From assembly GCA_030762895.1 (NCBI GenBank), contig CM061067.1:165042518-165106517 (forward strand): a stretch of DNA of 64,000 nt, written 5' to 3'. Made by a program: the position numbers and the translations under genes. Below, in pieces: positions 11,464 through 22,480 of this stretch; the first letter of the stretch is position 1, and each line of letters begins with the position of its first letter. The notes beneath the pieces are model-generated. The model was not told the origin of the DNA. It saw only the letters and a program-made list of their open reading frames with translations, and made no database searches. This stretch comes from Sophora flavescens (taxonomy: Eukaryota; Streptophyta; Magnoliopsida; Fabales; Fabaceae).

Positions 11464-12601
11464 TCTTTTTCTTTTTCTTTTGAAAAATCAAAAAGTATAT
11501 TGATGAAATGGGAACCCCAACCCATATATAAGAAACAAGAGGAAGGAAAATGTAACTAAAATACCGGACAACTAAAGGGCCAGCGTTCCTATTACATAGA
11601 CCTATACCAATGCAATAACCATTTGTGAATAAAACGCCAGCCCAAAGAACCAAGAGACAGATCAAATACCGCCAATCAAGAGAACCCAGCCACTACTGAA
11701 GTTAATAAATTAAAATTACAGCAGCACACCCAATTAAGCTTGCCAACCGACCAACCAAGAGCAAGGACAAAATGACGAGTACTGTGGCAAAAACATAGTT
11801 AATGTGCTTGGGACCAAAAAGCCGAAGGACAAAAACGTGGCAAAGAGTAGAAACAGCTACTAATCATAACAACATGAGAAGAAGCACCAATTAATGTGCT
11901 TGGAATTCTGAGCAAGTCAACCAGTACGTAGGAGAAGCATATCCCAAATATGACATGAAGACCAACCAAAATACCCGAGAGAAGAAAACCAACACCACCC
12001 AAAGCGCCAAGAACCCTTGAATTTAGCAAAGCAAAACGAATCAGGGAGCAATAGGGTGCAGATCCTGTATAAGCCATATGGCCAAGACTGTACAACACAC
12101 ACCAGAAAATCACCCAGCTTCACTTTGCCAGCCAAAAGAAAGCATAACAACACCTCCAAACCGATTAACTAGCAGACCAACCAAGTGCCACCAACACAAA
12201 ACCTGACATTAAAGGACATTGCAGGCCCAAAGATCCAAAATTCCAGCAAAGAGCAGAGTTAATACAGAAACCTTTGTCACAGTCTCCCAGGCAGAAAGAT
12301 TTCATCCACCACCTGGAGACCCTCACATATGTAACCCACCCACACAATATTTGTCCCATTTGTATCCCCTCACTAAATATATTTTTCTTCTTCTTTTTTC
12401 TTTCCACTCACACATCTGCCCCAATATCCATGTATTTGAGAGCCAACATCAACCTGCAAAACAACCAAACATAAGAGTACAAAAAAACAACAACGTGTGG
12501 ATTGCCAACAGTTGTTAGGACTCACGAAACCACCCCCCGAAATCCACCGAGAACCTACTTATTAGATAAGGATTCCAAGCAACACGATGGGTTAAGACAC
12601 C
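11464..12601 (-). mobile_element. 3' end of an L1-type LINE (last ORF2 codons, 3' UTR and A-rich tail)
   Basis: Read on the minus strand, 12601-12555 continues an ORF2 tail (LNPSCCLESL then TAG at 12557-12555). The rest is a long untranslated region with the usual plant LINE ending, GGTTGGGGTTCCCATTTC followed by TATACTTTTTGATTTTTC and an A-rich (AAAAAG)n tail at 11480-11464. The frames of 80-125 codons inside it are not conserved domains. The 5' continuation is not adjacent: it is at 56942 on the plus strand, with gypsy-1 starting at 12602. 12597-12601 is ACACC, one half of the gypsy target duplication. Confidence 0.85.
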
Positions 12602-13073
12602 TGTACCGGCCGAGAAGGCAGGGCCGAGGACTCGCTCATATCTTGGATTGACCGAGCTTACCACGGCTATGGGCCCTAGCCCAAACTCCTCCAAAGCCGA
12701 GGACATGTCAGCACACCGGGCCAGCCGAGGATAAGTACTCGGACTCGCCCCGCCAGAGAAGTACATCCCGGTCCCTCGCGGATCAGTCATAAATGACTGA
12801 TCCGAATATCAATCCGCATAATCAGGGACCTGATCCTAATATCTCTCCGTATATCTCGGAGCCTGATCCTAATATCTCTCCGTATATCTCGGAGCTTGAT
12901 CCTGGAAGATCTCTATAAATAGGGGGCTTACCCCCTCATTCAGAAATACGTTTGCTTTGATTCCCATTTGGATACGTAGGAGCAGAATCTCAATTCTGTC
13001 AAGCACCTTCCAAAACACCCCACTAAACCTAGTTCGGCCGAGTATCTCTCATCCGAGGTATTTGGACGGAACA
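12602..13073 (+). repeat. Gypsy-1 5' LTR
   Basis: 472 bp, TGTACCGGCC...GGACGGAACA. It has a clear TATA box (CTATAAATAGG at 12912) followed by CCCCCTCATTCAG, the probable start region of the sense transcript, and a duplicated TATCTCGGAGC(C/T)TGATCC unit at 12840-12905. Confidence 0.92.
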
Positions 13074-13122
13074 TTTGGCGCCGTCTGTGGGAATCGAAGC
13101 AAATATTTTCCCATACCACAAA

Positions 13123-14552
13123 ATGGTGAGGACGAGGAGCGGGAACTGCAGGAGGGAGGAGCCAGGGAATGCCAACAACGAGGATAACGGAGAGTGATCC
13201 ATAGGCCCAGCAGCAATGGCCGACAATCCCGTGGTTCAGGAGCTTCTCGCGCAAATTGCAGCGCTGAGAAGGGAGAACGAAGAGATCCGCCGACAGAACA
13301 GCCGTCGCGAAAGAGAACAGAGCAGGGAAAGGTCTGTCTCTTCTCCCCACGAGAGAGAGCACTGACCACCTGAGAATGAGGGGTCCAGAAACTTGCACAG
13401 AGAAGGGGGCCCACAACTCCGGGCTTCCCATCATACCAACCGAGCAGAGGAGGAGGGATTTCCTAGGCAGGCCCCAGAATTTTCACTCCGGACAAATAGA
13501 CTTAATGACAGGGCCAGCATGCGGAAGCCGAGGCATCCCTTCACAAACGCTATCATGGAGGTTCCCCTACCAGCCAACTACAAGCCAATCAACATTGACA
13601 AATATGATGGCACCTCAGACCCCGAGCGCCACTTGGACACTTTCACCACTCAGATGTACCTCTTTACCGATGACGACGCTGTCATGTGTAAAGTCTTTCC
13701 GACCACTCTGAAGGATGCAGCGTTGACCTGGTACACCCAGCTACCCCCAGCGTCAGTAGACTCCTTTGATACATTCATGGCTAAGTTCAGCGCTCAGATT
13801 GAACGAGCCGGGCCCATCAAAAAACCTCGGCCTCGTTGGTAAACTTCAGGCAAGAAAAGAATGAGTCCCTACGCGACTTCATGGCCAGATTCAGCAAGGA
13901 GGCAGTCCTCATCCACAATCTCAGTGTCGATGTTGCACTACACACCATCCTGACCGGGTTAAGGCCTGGCCCTTTTGCCAGACACTTGGATAGGAAACCA
14001 CCAACCAGTATGGATGAATTGAGAAGAAAAGATGCGGGGTTCATCAATATGGAGGAGGTTGAGGAATCTAAGAAAAGGGAGAGAACTGATGATGCTGACA
14101 GGCGAGAAGGGAGAGAGAAGAGGAGGGCAGGAGGTGATAGGCCGAAATCCAGAGGTCCGTCCGAGCATTTGCATAGGGGACCAAAGTACGAACATTATAC
14201 TTCCCTTAACACGAACCGAGCTCGGGTGTTTGAGGAAGCATACAATGCGGAACTTTTGCAGCTCCCTAATCGTGGCCACACCCCCCAAAATGCTGACCGA
14301 CAGAAACATTGTCGGTATCATCGCAATTATGGCCATACCACCGAGGAATGCTGGGTCCTACGAGATAAAATTGAAGAACTGGTGCAGGCTGGCCAACTCA
14401 ACAACTTTGTTCGGAGAAACCACAACAGCGGCGAGAGGCGAGGCAGAAGGAGAGAAGGTGGCCGAAGCCCGAGAAGGGGGGCGGTCAACAAAATAATGAA
14501 AGAACAGAAACCAGAGAGGGCCAGAATGAAAGACCAGAGGAGGATAATGTGA
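13123..14552 (+). pseudogene. gag: Gypsy-1 gag, broken
   Basis: The frame starts at ATG 13123 (MVRTRSG) and is stopped by TGA at 13195 and again near 13363; a second in-frame ATG is at 13216. The capsid-like core is at 13560-13840 (KYDGTSDPERHL, DAALTWYTQLPP), after which a frameshift near 13835 moves coding to another frame through 14552. That part has SLRDFMARFSKEA and the single knuckle-like CRYHRNYGHTTEEC at about 14312, then a basic Arg/Gly tail. Gag forms the particle that packages the element RNA. Stops and the shift make this copy non-functional. Confidence 0.85.
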
Positions 14553-15305
14553 TCCGAGGCGTGATAAACACCATTTCAGGAGGATTTGCAGGGGGAGGCA
14601 CAACAAGTTCAGCTCGGAGAAGACACCTGCGGGCCATCCGGGCTGTCAACTCGGTATCCGGCAAACCCCCCAGAAATTCCCCACCTATTATCTTTTCTGA
14701 TGAATATTTTGTGGGAGTAGATCCTAACCAAGATAACCCTATGGTGATCACTGTACAGTTGGCCAATTTCTCGGTCAAAAGAACCCTTGTCGACCAGGGG
14801 AGCTCAGCAGATATATTATATTATTCAACGTTTCAGAAGCTCGGGATCCCAGAGAAATCTATTCAACCGCATTTGACAAAGCTAAGCTCGTCGGCTTTGT
14901 AGGGGAACAAGTTGATACATGGGGATACATTGACCTCCCCGACTACTTTTGGGGATGGCAAAGCATCCAAGACTATTATGGTCAGTATGTGTTAGTCAAT
15001 GCAAAGTGACATCATACAATATCCCGATCGGAAGGCCATCTTTGAACGAGCTAGGAGCCGTGGTCTCTACTCCCCACCTCACGATGAAATTCCCCTCCAA
15101 CTCGGGGGACATAGTTGTAGTCCGGGCTGATCAGAGGATGGCCAGACAATGCTATGCTGATAGTTTGCGTGTGAGCAGACTTAAACCTACACCAGCAGAG
15201 ACCCTAGACAGGGGGAAAGACAAGTCGGTGAATTCCGTTAACTCGCCGAACCGGATCCGAGGATGGACATGCCGGAACAACGTCCACAACCTATTGAGGA
15301 GTTAG
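14549..15305 (+). pseudogene. Gypsy-1 aspartic protease region, broken
   Basis: The active-site region is LVDQGSSADILYYSTFQKLG at about 14789; the group usually has D-x-G-SSADIL, here with Gln as x. The frame ends at 14902 and resumes in another frame at 14949 with SYNIPIGRPSLNELGAV, the usual stretch between protease and RT. Confidence 0.8.
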
Positions 15306-16161
15306 AAAAGTTCCAGCTCGGCTCACAGCCTGATCAATGCACTATACTCGGCGGTCACCTTGAGCCGAACTCGAAAGAGGAAATAAAGCAAGTGCTACGC
15401 AGCAATGCCGATTTATTCGCCTGGACCACATCTGATATGCCGGGAATTGATCCCGACTTCTTATGCCATAAACAGGCAATTTGTCCCGAGGCGAAACCAG
15501 TGGCCCAGAGGAAAAGGAGACTAGGCGAGGAAAGGAGAAAAGTTATGGAAGAGGAAACAGCGAAGTTGGTCAAGGCCAATTTTATCCGAGAAGTAGAGTA
15601 CACTACCTGGCTGGCCAACGTTGTTCTGGTCAAAAAATCGAACGGCAAGTGGCGCATGTGCACCGATTACACAGATCTGAATAGAGCTTGCCTGAAAGAC
15701 TCCTATCCTTTGCCGAGTATTGACAGACTGGTGGACGGAGCTTCCGGATATAGAATTATGAGTTTCTTGGATGCATACTCCGGGTACAATCAGATCCGAA
15801 TGTATCCCCCAGATGAGGAGAAAACAGCTTTCATTACTGAGGGTTCGAACCATCAGCACGGGTGATGCCGTTTGGGCTGAAGAATGCTGGAGCTACATAC
15901 CAAAGGCTCATGGACCGGGTATTTGAAAAACAAATCGGCAGAACTATGGAAGTTTATGTAGATGACATGGTGGTGAAATCCGATGACCCCGATAACCACC
16001 CCAAAGATCTGGAGGAGATTTTTCAGCAGCTGAGGAGGTACAACATGAGATTGAATCCGGAGAAGTATGTTTTCGGTGTCCAAGGTGGAAAATTTCTCGG
16101 CTTCATGCTGACGCATAGGGAAATCGAGGCCAATCCTGATAAATGCCCTGGCCGTGATTGA
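15263..16161 (+). pseudogene. Gypsy-1 reverse transcriptase, broken
   Basis: 15263-15865 holds the N-terminal half (VVLVKKSNGKWRMCTDYTDLN, FLDAYSGYNQI). The second half, from 15862, is in another frame with MPFGLKNAGATYQRLMD and the catalytic YVDDMVVKS at about 15955. The break between them falls at 15838-15865 where the conserved stretch before MPFGLK is damaged. All catalytic Asp residues are visible, but no single frame joins them. Confidence 0.88.
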
Positions 16162-16190
16162 GATGAGAAGCCCACGTTAACGTTAAAGAA

Positions 16191-16660
16191 GTGCAAAGAC
16201 TTGCAGGACGGCTCGCATCGTTATCCTCGGCTCCTACCCAAATCAAGAGAAAGCTCCGGCCTTTCTTTAGATTACTAAAGAGGCCCCAAACCTTCACGTG
16301 GACCGAGGAACGTGAGAAGGCCTTCGCCGATTTCAAGGCCTTTTTGTCTTCACCGCCGATATTGACTCGACCCATCCCAGGAAAAAGAGTTATACCTATA
16401 TCTGTCAGCCTCCGAGAATGCCATCAGCGCAGTCATTGTTCAGGAAATAGAGAAAGTTCAAATGCCGGTGTACTTCATCAGCAGGGTCCTTCATGATGCC
16501 GAAACTCGGTATCAAGTCATTGAAAAGCTGTTTTTGGCCCAGCCTAACCGCAGGTCGGGCGATTGCGCCCATACTTCCAAAGTCACCGAGTGATAGTCAA
16601 GACCGATCACCCGATTAACAGATCCTCAAAAAGCCCGAGTTGGCGGGACGTATGATTGCG
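16191..16660 (+). pseudogene. Gypsy-1 RNase H (first), broken
   Basis: Begins QRLAGRLASLSSAPTQIKRK, then WTEEREKAFADFKAFLSSPP, and shifts frame near 16385. The rest is recognisable only piecewise. The same region in gypsy-2 (63655-64000, minus) stays open. Confidence 0.75.
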
Positions 16661-17150
16661 TGGTCGTAGAGAGTTATCCGAGTTCGGCCTAAAATACGAG
16701 TTGAGAGGCCCGCTGAAAGCTCAATGCCTCTCTGACTTTATAGCAGAACTCCACCCACAGCCGATAGCCGAAGATGTATGGTGGAATTTGTATGTGGATG
16801 GGTCCTCGAATATCAAGGGCAGTGGAGCTGGGGTGATTCTGGAAGGCCCGGGAGACCTGATCCTGGAGCAGTTGCTAAAGTTTGAGTTCAAGACCTCAAA
16901 TAATCAAGCCGAATATGAAGCTTTGATTGGAGGATTAATGCTGGCGAAGGAAATGGGGGCGAAGGCTGTTAGGTGCCGGAGTGATTCACAACTAGTCACG
17001 GGGCAAATATCTGGAGGGTATCAAACGAAGGAGCCTCAGCTCACCGGGTACTTGTGCAAGGTCAACCAATTAATTTCCAGTTTTGAAAAATTCGCTATCG
17101 AGCACATTCCCCGAGAAGAAAACACTCGGGCTGATTGTTGTCCAAGCTAG
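16656..17150 (+). CDS. Gypsy-1 second (Tat-type) RNase H domain
   Basis: A 164-codon stretch with the RNase H order LYVDGSSNIKGSGAGVIL, NNQAEYEALIGGL, VRCRSDSQLV and HIPREENTRAD, giving the D-E-D set of the fold. A second RNase H placed between the first RNase H and integrase is the mark of the Tat group of plant gypsy elements. It ends at a stop after ADCCPS at 17150. It is part of a broken polyprotein, not an independent gene. Confidence 0.82.
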   Translation: MRGRRELSEFGLKYELRGPLKAQCLSDFIAELHPQPIAEDVWWNLYVDGSSNIKGSGAGVILEGPGDLILEQLLKFEFKTSNNQAEYEALIGGLMLAKEMGAKAVRCRSDSQLVTGQISGGYQTKEPQLTGYLCKVNQLISSFEKFAIEHIPREENTRADCCPS

Positions 17151-17308
17151 CCAGTACAAAGAAGCAGGGTCACCATAGAACGGTTATTCAAGAAACCCTC
17201 AATGAACCGAGCATCGGGCCCAAGAGGTGATGGCCAGCAAGCTGGTTGACCGAGAGTGGATGACACCCATACGGGAATACTTATCCTCGTAAACTCGCCC
17301 CTCGGACC

Positions 17309-18511
17309 ATGCCGCCGGCCGGAAAAATCAGGCTCAGGGCAAGTCACTTTGTTATCATCTCTGGAGAGTTGTATAAACGGGGATTCTCGGTACCTTTGCT
17401 GAAATGTCTGACGAAGGCACAATCCAAGTACGTCATGGAAGAAGTTCACCGAGGAATCTGTGGTTTTCACTGCGGGGGCAGATCAATGGCCTCCAAGGTA
17501 GTCCGGGCAGGGTCATATTGGCCTACAATCCGAGCTGATTGCATGGAGTGGACGAAGCAGTGTGATGAGTGCCAAAGATTTTCCAATATAAATTGTACCC
17601 CTCCTGAAGGACTTCACACATTAAACTCGCCCTGGCCGTTTGCTATGTGGGGAATGGATATACTGGGGCCTTTCCCTGTGGCCAAAGGTCAAGTCAAATT
17701 CCTGCTAGTAGCAGTGGACTACTTCACAAAATGGATTGAAGCGGAGCCTTTGGCGAAGATTACGGCCGAGAAAGTACAGAAGTTTGTGTGGAAGAACCTC
17801 ATCTGTAGGCACGGGATTCCCTTTGCAATCGTTACAGACAACGGGAGGCAGTTCGTAGACAGGACATTGCGGGAATTCTATGACAACCTCGGTATTAAAC
17901 ACCAAGTTACATCGGTTGAACACTCCCAAACCAATGGGCAAGCCGAAGCAGCTAACAAGGTCATCCTCGGAGAACTAAAGAAGAGGGTAGGAAGATCCAA
18001 AGGAGCTTGGGCAGAAGAGTTACCCAGTATCCTCTGGGCCTACCACTGCACGCCTCAATCTACCACTCAAGAAACACCCTTCAGGCTGACGTATGGAACA
18101 GACGCCATGATCCCAGTGGAAGTTGGTGAACCGTCTTTCCGACGCATGCAACATGAGCCGAACGACAATGAAAGCAATTTAAGGGTCGAACTCGACTTGG
18201 TAGAGGAAGTCAGGGAGGAGGCCAAAATCAGAGAAGAAGCCTGCAAACAGAGAGCAACTAGGAGGTATAATTCAAGGGTGAAGCCGAGGAGTTTTCTACG
18301 TGGAGACTTGGTACTGAGAATAAAAGGAGAGGTAAGGAACGATCTCACGGAAGGCAAGTTGGCAGCAAACTGGGGAGGGCCATTCCGAGTAGTAGAAAAC
18401 CTGGGGAATGGGGCATATAGGTTAAGAAGAATTGTCAGGGAAGCCTATCCCGAGGACTTGGAACGCTTCTCATTTAAAGTTTTATTACAGTTGATGTATA
18501 TAGTCGGGTGA
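17309..18511 (+). CDS. Gypsy-1 integrase, longest intact part of pol
   Basis: A 400-codon frame; the ATG is only the first in the open stretch. The zinc-binding H-H-C-C set is spread over EVHRGICGFHCGG..CDECQ at about residues 47-90. The catalytic core shows D in MDILGPF, D in VTDNGRQF and E in NGQAEAANK. The tail ends RGDLVLRIKGEVR and GPFRVVENLGNGAYRLR, then drifts out of frame after YRL compared with gypsy-2. Integrase inserts the DNA copy into the chromosome. Confidence 0.9.
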   Translation: MPPAGKIRLRASHFVIISGELYKRGFSVPLLKCLTKAQSKYVMEEVHRGICGFHCGGRSMASKVVRAGSYWPTIRADCMEWTKQCDECQRFSNINCTPPEGLHTLNSPWPFAMWGMDILGPFPVAKGQVKFLLVAVDYFTKWIEAEPLAKITAEKVQKFVWKNLICRHGIPFAIVTDNGRQFVDRTLREFYDNLGIKHQVTSVEHSQTNGQAEAANKVILGELKKRVGRSKGAWAEELPSILWAYHCTPQSTTQETPFRLTYGTDAMIPVEVGEPSFRRMQHEPNDNESNLRVELDLVEEVREEAKIREEACKQRATRRYNSRVKPRSFLRGDLVLRIKGEVRNDLTEGKLAANWGGPFRVVENLGNGAYRLRRIVREAYPEDLERFSFKVLLQLMYIVG

Positions 18512-18665
18512 TGTACTATTTTTCCTACCTCGGTATTTTGTCCCAAAAAGGGTTTTGACCGGGGAGGTTTTAACGAGGCACACCGCAGACTCCATCCAAT
18601 AAAAGAATTTATTATGAATATTGTTTTATGTTTTCTTATTTTTGCCGATGTATTTACCCTGCAGG
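18512..18665 (+). terminator. Probable 3' UTR / poly(A) region after pol, conserved in gypsy-2
   Basis: A conserved block with GTCCCAAAAAGGG (inverted repeat), a purine tract GACCGGGGAGG and AATAAAAGAATT at 18598, repeated at 61920-62045 in gypsy-2. AATAAA is a plausible poly(A) signal; that the sense RNA ends here is inference. Confidence 0.4.
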
Positions 18666-18675
18666 CATCTTATTC

Positions 18676-19350
18676 TGATGGCCGAGTTCGAGCCAGTTAA
18701 ATTTCCAAGGCCAAGTTCGAGCCTGGTGGCCGAGTTCGAGCCAGTAAAATTTCTAAGGCCAAGTTTGAGCCTGGTGGCCGAGTTCGAGCCAGTTAAATTT
18801 CTAAGGCCAAGTTTGAGCCTGGTGGCTGAGTTCGAGCCAGTCAAATTTCTAAGGCCAAGTTTGAGTCTAGTGGCCCAATTCGAGCCATTAAATTTTTAAA
18901 GGCCAAGTTTGAGCCTGGTGGCTGAGTTCGAGCCAGTTAAATTTCTAAGGCCAAGTTTGAGCCTGGTGGCCGAGTTCGAGCCATTAAATTTCTAAAGGCC
19001 AAGTTTGAGCCTGGTGGCCGAGTTCAAGCCAGTCAAATTTCTAAGGCCAAGTTTGAGCCTGGTGGCCGAGTTCGAGCCATTAAATTTTTAAAGGCCAAGT
19101 TAGGCCAAGTTTGAGCCTGGTGGCCGAGTTCGAGCCAGTCAAATTTCTAAGGCCAAGTTTGAGCCTGGTGGCCGAGTTCGAGCCATTAAATTTTTAAAGG
19201 CCAAGTTTGAGCCTGGTGGCCGAGTTCGAGCCATTAAATTTTTAAAAGCCAAGTTTGAGCCTGGTGGCCGAGTTCGAGCCAGTTAAATTTCTAAGGCCAA
19301 GTTTGAGCCTGGTGGCCGAGTACGAGCCGATTAAATTGTTACAAGCCAAG
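18676..19350. repeat. Gypsy-1 tandem array, ~13 copies of a 48 bp unit
   Basis: Unit: GGCCAAGTTTGAGCCTGGTG GCCGAGTTCGAGCCAGTTAA ATTTCTAA (48 bases, spaced here in parts). The half-units GCCAAGTTTGAGCC and GCCGAGTTCGAGCC are themselves alike, pointing to an older 24 bp period. Units vary at AGTTAAATTTCT/ATTAAATTTTTAAA. A frame through five copies is translated incidentally. Tandem arrays at this place are known for Retand-like elements. Confidence 0.92.
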
Positions 19351-19375
19351 TTCAAATAATCAAAGTTCGAATATA

Positions 19376-19560
19376 AAGGCCGAGTACGAGCCATTATTTT
19401 ATTAACCGAGTACAATGCGTAAAGCGAATATAAAGGCCGAGTACGAGCCATTATTTTATTAAGGAAACCGAGTACAATGCGTAAAGCAGATATAAAGCCA
19501 AGTTTGACTCTTGAAAAGTACATTGAGGGAACCGAGCACAGCGATGAAATTGAAAATAAG
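19376..19560. repeat. Degenerate GCCGAGTACGAGCCATTA repeats beside the main array
   Basis: Two or three longer units (~63 bp) of TATAAAGGCCGAGTACGAGC then ATTTTATTAA and CCGAGTACAATGCGTAAAGC. They are conserved in gypsy-2 at 60850-60970. Confidence 0.7.
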
Positions 19561-19590
19561 GGTCGCTCGACGGAACAGTAGTCCCCCCAA

Positions 19591-19776
19591 TTACAGTAGG
19601 GGCAAGTCCAGTCGGCCCCCAATCCCCTCAATCCAACGCCACGACCGTCTCTTAAGGGAAGCTGTAGTCACTTCCCCCTGAGAAAGCTGGATGATGAGGT
19701 GCTCGTCCCACTCAGGGAGTAGACGGCCTCTACCCCTTTCTCCACTCCCGAAGCCTGTTTTTCTCCCAGGTAACAT
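19591..19776 (-). CDS. Conserved 61-codon antisense ORF in gypsy-1 (unrecognised)
   Basis: Begins MLPGRKTGFGSGERGRGRLL and ends RLDLPLL. The same 61-codon frame is present in gypsy-2 at 60567-60752 with four substitutions, two of which fall in the stretch LKRRSWRW. It lies downstream (antisense) of a TATA box and hairpin. No domain is recognised. It may be a real small gene or an exon; expression is unproven. Confidence 0.4.
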   Translation of the reverse strand: MLPGRKTGFGSGERGRGRLLPEWDEHLIIQLSQGEVTTASLKRRSWRWIEGIGGRLDLPLL

Positions 19777-19813
19777 CCTTTTGTTGGATTAAAGTGTGGA
19801 AGGAATTCTGGAT

Positions 19814-19881
19814 CCTATCTCCCAATTACATCCTTTTTGGCAGCTATTGAGCTCAATAAAGGATGTTAACTGGGAGATAGG
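19814..19881. other. Conserved hairpin in gypsy-1
   Basis: Inverted repeat with arms CCTATCTCCCAATTACATCC and the complement GGATGTTAACTGGGAGATAGG around a ~25 base loop. Gypsy-2 keeps the same fold with a longer A/T stretch at the arm ends. It lies just inside a short antisense ORF starting at 19902. Confidence 0.8.
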
Positions 19882-20000
19882 AACGTAAACCCCTGGTGGC
19901 ATTGTGGAAGTATTCGGGGCGAAGAATACTCAGGTCACACAAGAACGAGCTTGGTAGATCAAGAGGATGAAGAATGAAGAAGGGAAGCAAATGAGCAGTC

Positions 20001-20010
20001 CTATTTATAA
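20001..20010 (-). promoter_or_regulatory. TATA box of a possible second antisense transcript (gypsy-1)
   Basis: CTATTTATAA on the plus strand is TTATAAATAG on the minus strand, about 100 bases before the ATG at 19902-19900. It is conserved at 60331 in gypsy-2. Confidence 0.4.
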
Positions 20011-20415
20011 GGAGAAAAGGACGGTGAAAGGAGTAATGGCGCGCGGGGAATAGACGAGTGGAAAGAACGAATATTCATTGGAAAATGACACATTGAAAAG
20101 CATAAATCTTGGAACTCTACAAGAAGCAGTAAATACGTGAGTTTTCCAAAGCGTATAATGCGTGAACGCATGCGTAAGGCGTGAAACATGTGTTTCATCA
20201 CCGTCCATTTTTAACATAGACGGTTGATTACCTCGGTCCTAACCGAGGATTTGCTTAAACGGGCCAAACGCAAATGTATCTCGGCCAAATAAGAGGCTAC
20301 AAGACAACGAAAAGTCATCAAAACAGTAACAATTTGCATTAAGTAAAGCCAAATTACAAGGGCACGAGCCTAGTACAAGGGATAAAGAAAAACAAAAAGC
20401 TAAGTTACTCCCCCC

Positions 20416-22480
20416 TATGACTCTCCTCGGCCTCAATGTGACCCTCGGGAGAATCCCCCACCACGTCTACCTCTTATTCCTCCTCGAGAATGATCGGGAT
20501 AAGTTCCTCATTCACCACCTCCTTATTTACGTCGACTCCAGAAAGGTCAACGCCAGGGGCTAGAACCTCAACTTGCGCAATGGCCTTGTCAAAACCTTTT
20601 TGATGCTCGAGGATAATACAGCTGGTAGCCTCTTTCACATCCTCCTGGAGCTCCATCTTAGCCTTGGTCTCGGTCTTCAGGGCAGCCTTAAGTCGCTCAA
20701 TTTCAACCTGAGCCTCTTTGAGTTTTTCCTCAGCGCGAGCCTTGTCCCCTTCAACCCGAGCTTTATCTTCCTCAGTCGACTTCGCTCGAGAATCCAGCTC
20801 GGAGTTCCGAGTATTAATCTCGGCAAGGGTGGCAGTCAGGCGTTCGTTACCACGGGCCAGCTCTCGCGCCGGAGGAAATTCGGGTGAGATCCCCTTCACC
20901 TCTCAATTGCAGCAAATTCATATTCCAACCGCTGAGATTTCTTCTCGGTCTCTGTTAACTCTCGGCTACAGAAACGAGCCAGAGTGGCAACCCGAAGGCA
21001 GTAGACCGAGAGGGCCTCCATGCTAGATCGGGCCCCCTGCTGCTTAATTAGCCGGAGGTCGGCGGGCTTTAAGAAGTTTGAATCGAAGGAAGGAAAGGGT
21101 TGAAGTCTTCACCCCGCAGAGATGAAGTCCCCGCCTTCAGAGAAGTATTGTACCATTTCAGCTCGGTTGGGGGAGGAGGCGATTGTTCTCGCCCTGCGAT
21201 TCCCCGCCTCCCGGGTAGTCGGGTGTGAGGAACTTGGGCGAGGAAGGGGAGAATCTTCGGTGTCTACTACAACCTCCACCCTCTTCCTTTTTGAGGGGCT
21301 GGCGATGAAGCCCCCTTTGCAGAGGCCTTGGCCGGAGGAGGCCTTTTCTTCTTCTCGCCTGAGGAGGGCCCCGACCCTCTTTAGCAAAGAGCCTTTACAA
21401 GCTTCGAGAAGTCAAATTTCCCCATAATGACCGCCAAAAAGAAAAAGTTGTTAGTTCAAAGAACAAATACAGAAAAATTCCAAAACTAAAAAGCCGAGTA
21501 CTTACTTTTCAAGTCAGTTCTCGGGGTTGATGAGAAGGGTAGTTTCAGGAGACGTCCGCAAGGGAGAGGCCGAGGAAGTTTCTCTAGGGTATCTATATCC
21601 CTTTTCTCCTCGGCAGGAAGGGATTCATATTCGAAACCAACGAATTTGGTGGGAGACGATTGCCAATACAAGGGAAACTTAGCACACCCATCCTCATCAA
21701 AAAAGTAAGAACGATGAGAATCCGAGGGACGAACTTCCGAAGAAACCAACCTTAAAGTCCTTGTACGAAGATTTAAACAAACCGATCAACCCCCCGGTTG
21801 CACAGTTGAGGGAGATCCACCCGGTTTTCTCGCCAAACCTTGTTTGATAAAAATACAAAAATTTGGGAGTAGTAGGCTCCATCCCAATGTATGCACACAA
21901 AACCTGAAAGGCTTTCAGAAAAGCCCAACTATTGGGGTGAAGCTGAGTAGGCGTGACGTTCATAGTCCTCAGAACATCACACTCGAAGTCAGTAAAAGGA
22001 AGAGAGACACGCAGGTGAGAGACAAGTGCTTTGTACATATACGTAAAAGGAGGCTCGGAAGGATCGAGCCCGGAGGAAAACATACTCAGTATCCGAGCAT
22101 GGAGAACAGATGAACTCAGACTCGTCCCCAGAGGCCGAAATGGCAATCTGGGACCGAAGATAAGCGATCGAGTCCAAAGTCTGATAGCTAGAAAGGTAAG
22201 TGCCAACTTCACCCTTGACCCAAGTGTACCCAAGGAGGGTAATATCGGGAACAGGATCTTTTGGGACCCGCTGGCGTCGTTTGTGCGTGGTGGGTTGGGA
22301 TATTTGTGGGGAAGAAGAACCAGACCCGGAAGAAGACGACCCAGAGGAGGATGACCCCACCGGACCGACGTTCGGCCCTTGGGGAGAAATAGGAGAGGCG
22401 GAAGGAGAACCCCCAATCGGGGAAACCTCCCGTTCCACTAGAGGAGAGGTGTTTGATTCGGTGGAATCAGACGAACTCAT
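20416..22480 (-). pseudogene. Gypsy-1 antisense gene (Transposase_28-like domain plus coiled coil), broken
   Basis: Starts at ATG 22480 (MSSSDSTESN). A Ser/Pro/Gly-rich head is followed by the conserved core (LSSYQTLDSIAYLR, TQLHPNSWAFLKAFQVLCAY, PKFLYFYQTRFG), which passes through three frames because of indels near 22100 and 21720. An intron is expected at 21505-21431: the donor GTAAGT is intact, but the acceptor, AG in gypsy-2, reads GG here. The second exon holds the heptad-rich helix (ELDSRAKSTEEDKARVEGDK) at 20600-20860 and an acidic end. Function is unknown; this domain is described only as a putative gypsy-type transposon protein. Confidence 0.8.

Noticed and set aside
11799..12159. 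Cys/Leu-rich minus-strand frames of 80-104 codons
   Set aside because: Fall in the LINE 3' untranslated region, in overlapping frames, with membrane-like composition from T-rich sequence.
12512..12601. TGTTAGGACTCACG taken at first as the start of the gypsy LTR
   Set aside because: The 3' LTRs of both gypsy copies start at TGTACCGG; the 90 bases before it are the end of the LINE ORF2 and its 3' UTR.
13049..13434. Long minus-strand frames (121 and 164 codons) at the gypsy-1 5' LTR and leader
   Set aside because: Shadows of the LTR end, primer site and gag start; not conserved and no domain.
18621..18899. 92-codon frame with repeated LVAEFEPVKFLRPS
   Set aside because: It is the 48 bp tandem array read in one frame (48 is a multiple of 3); the opposite strand is equally open.
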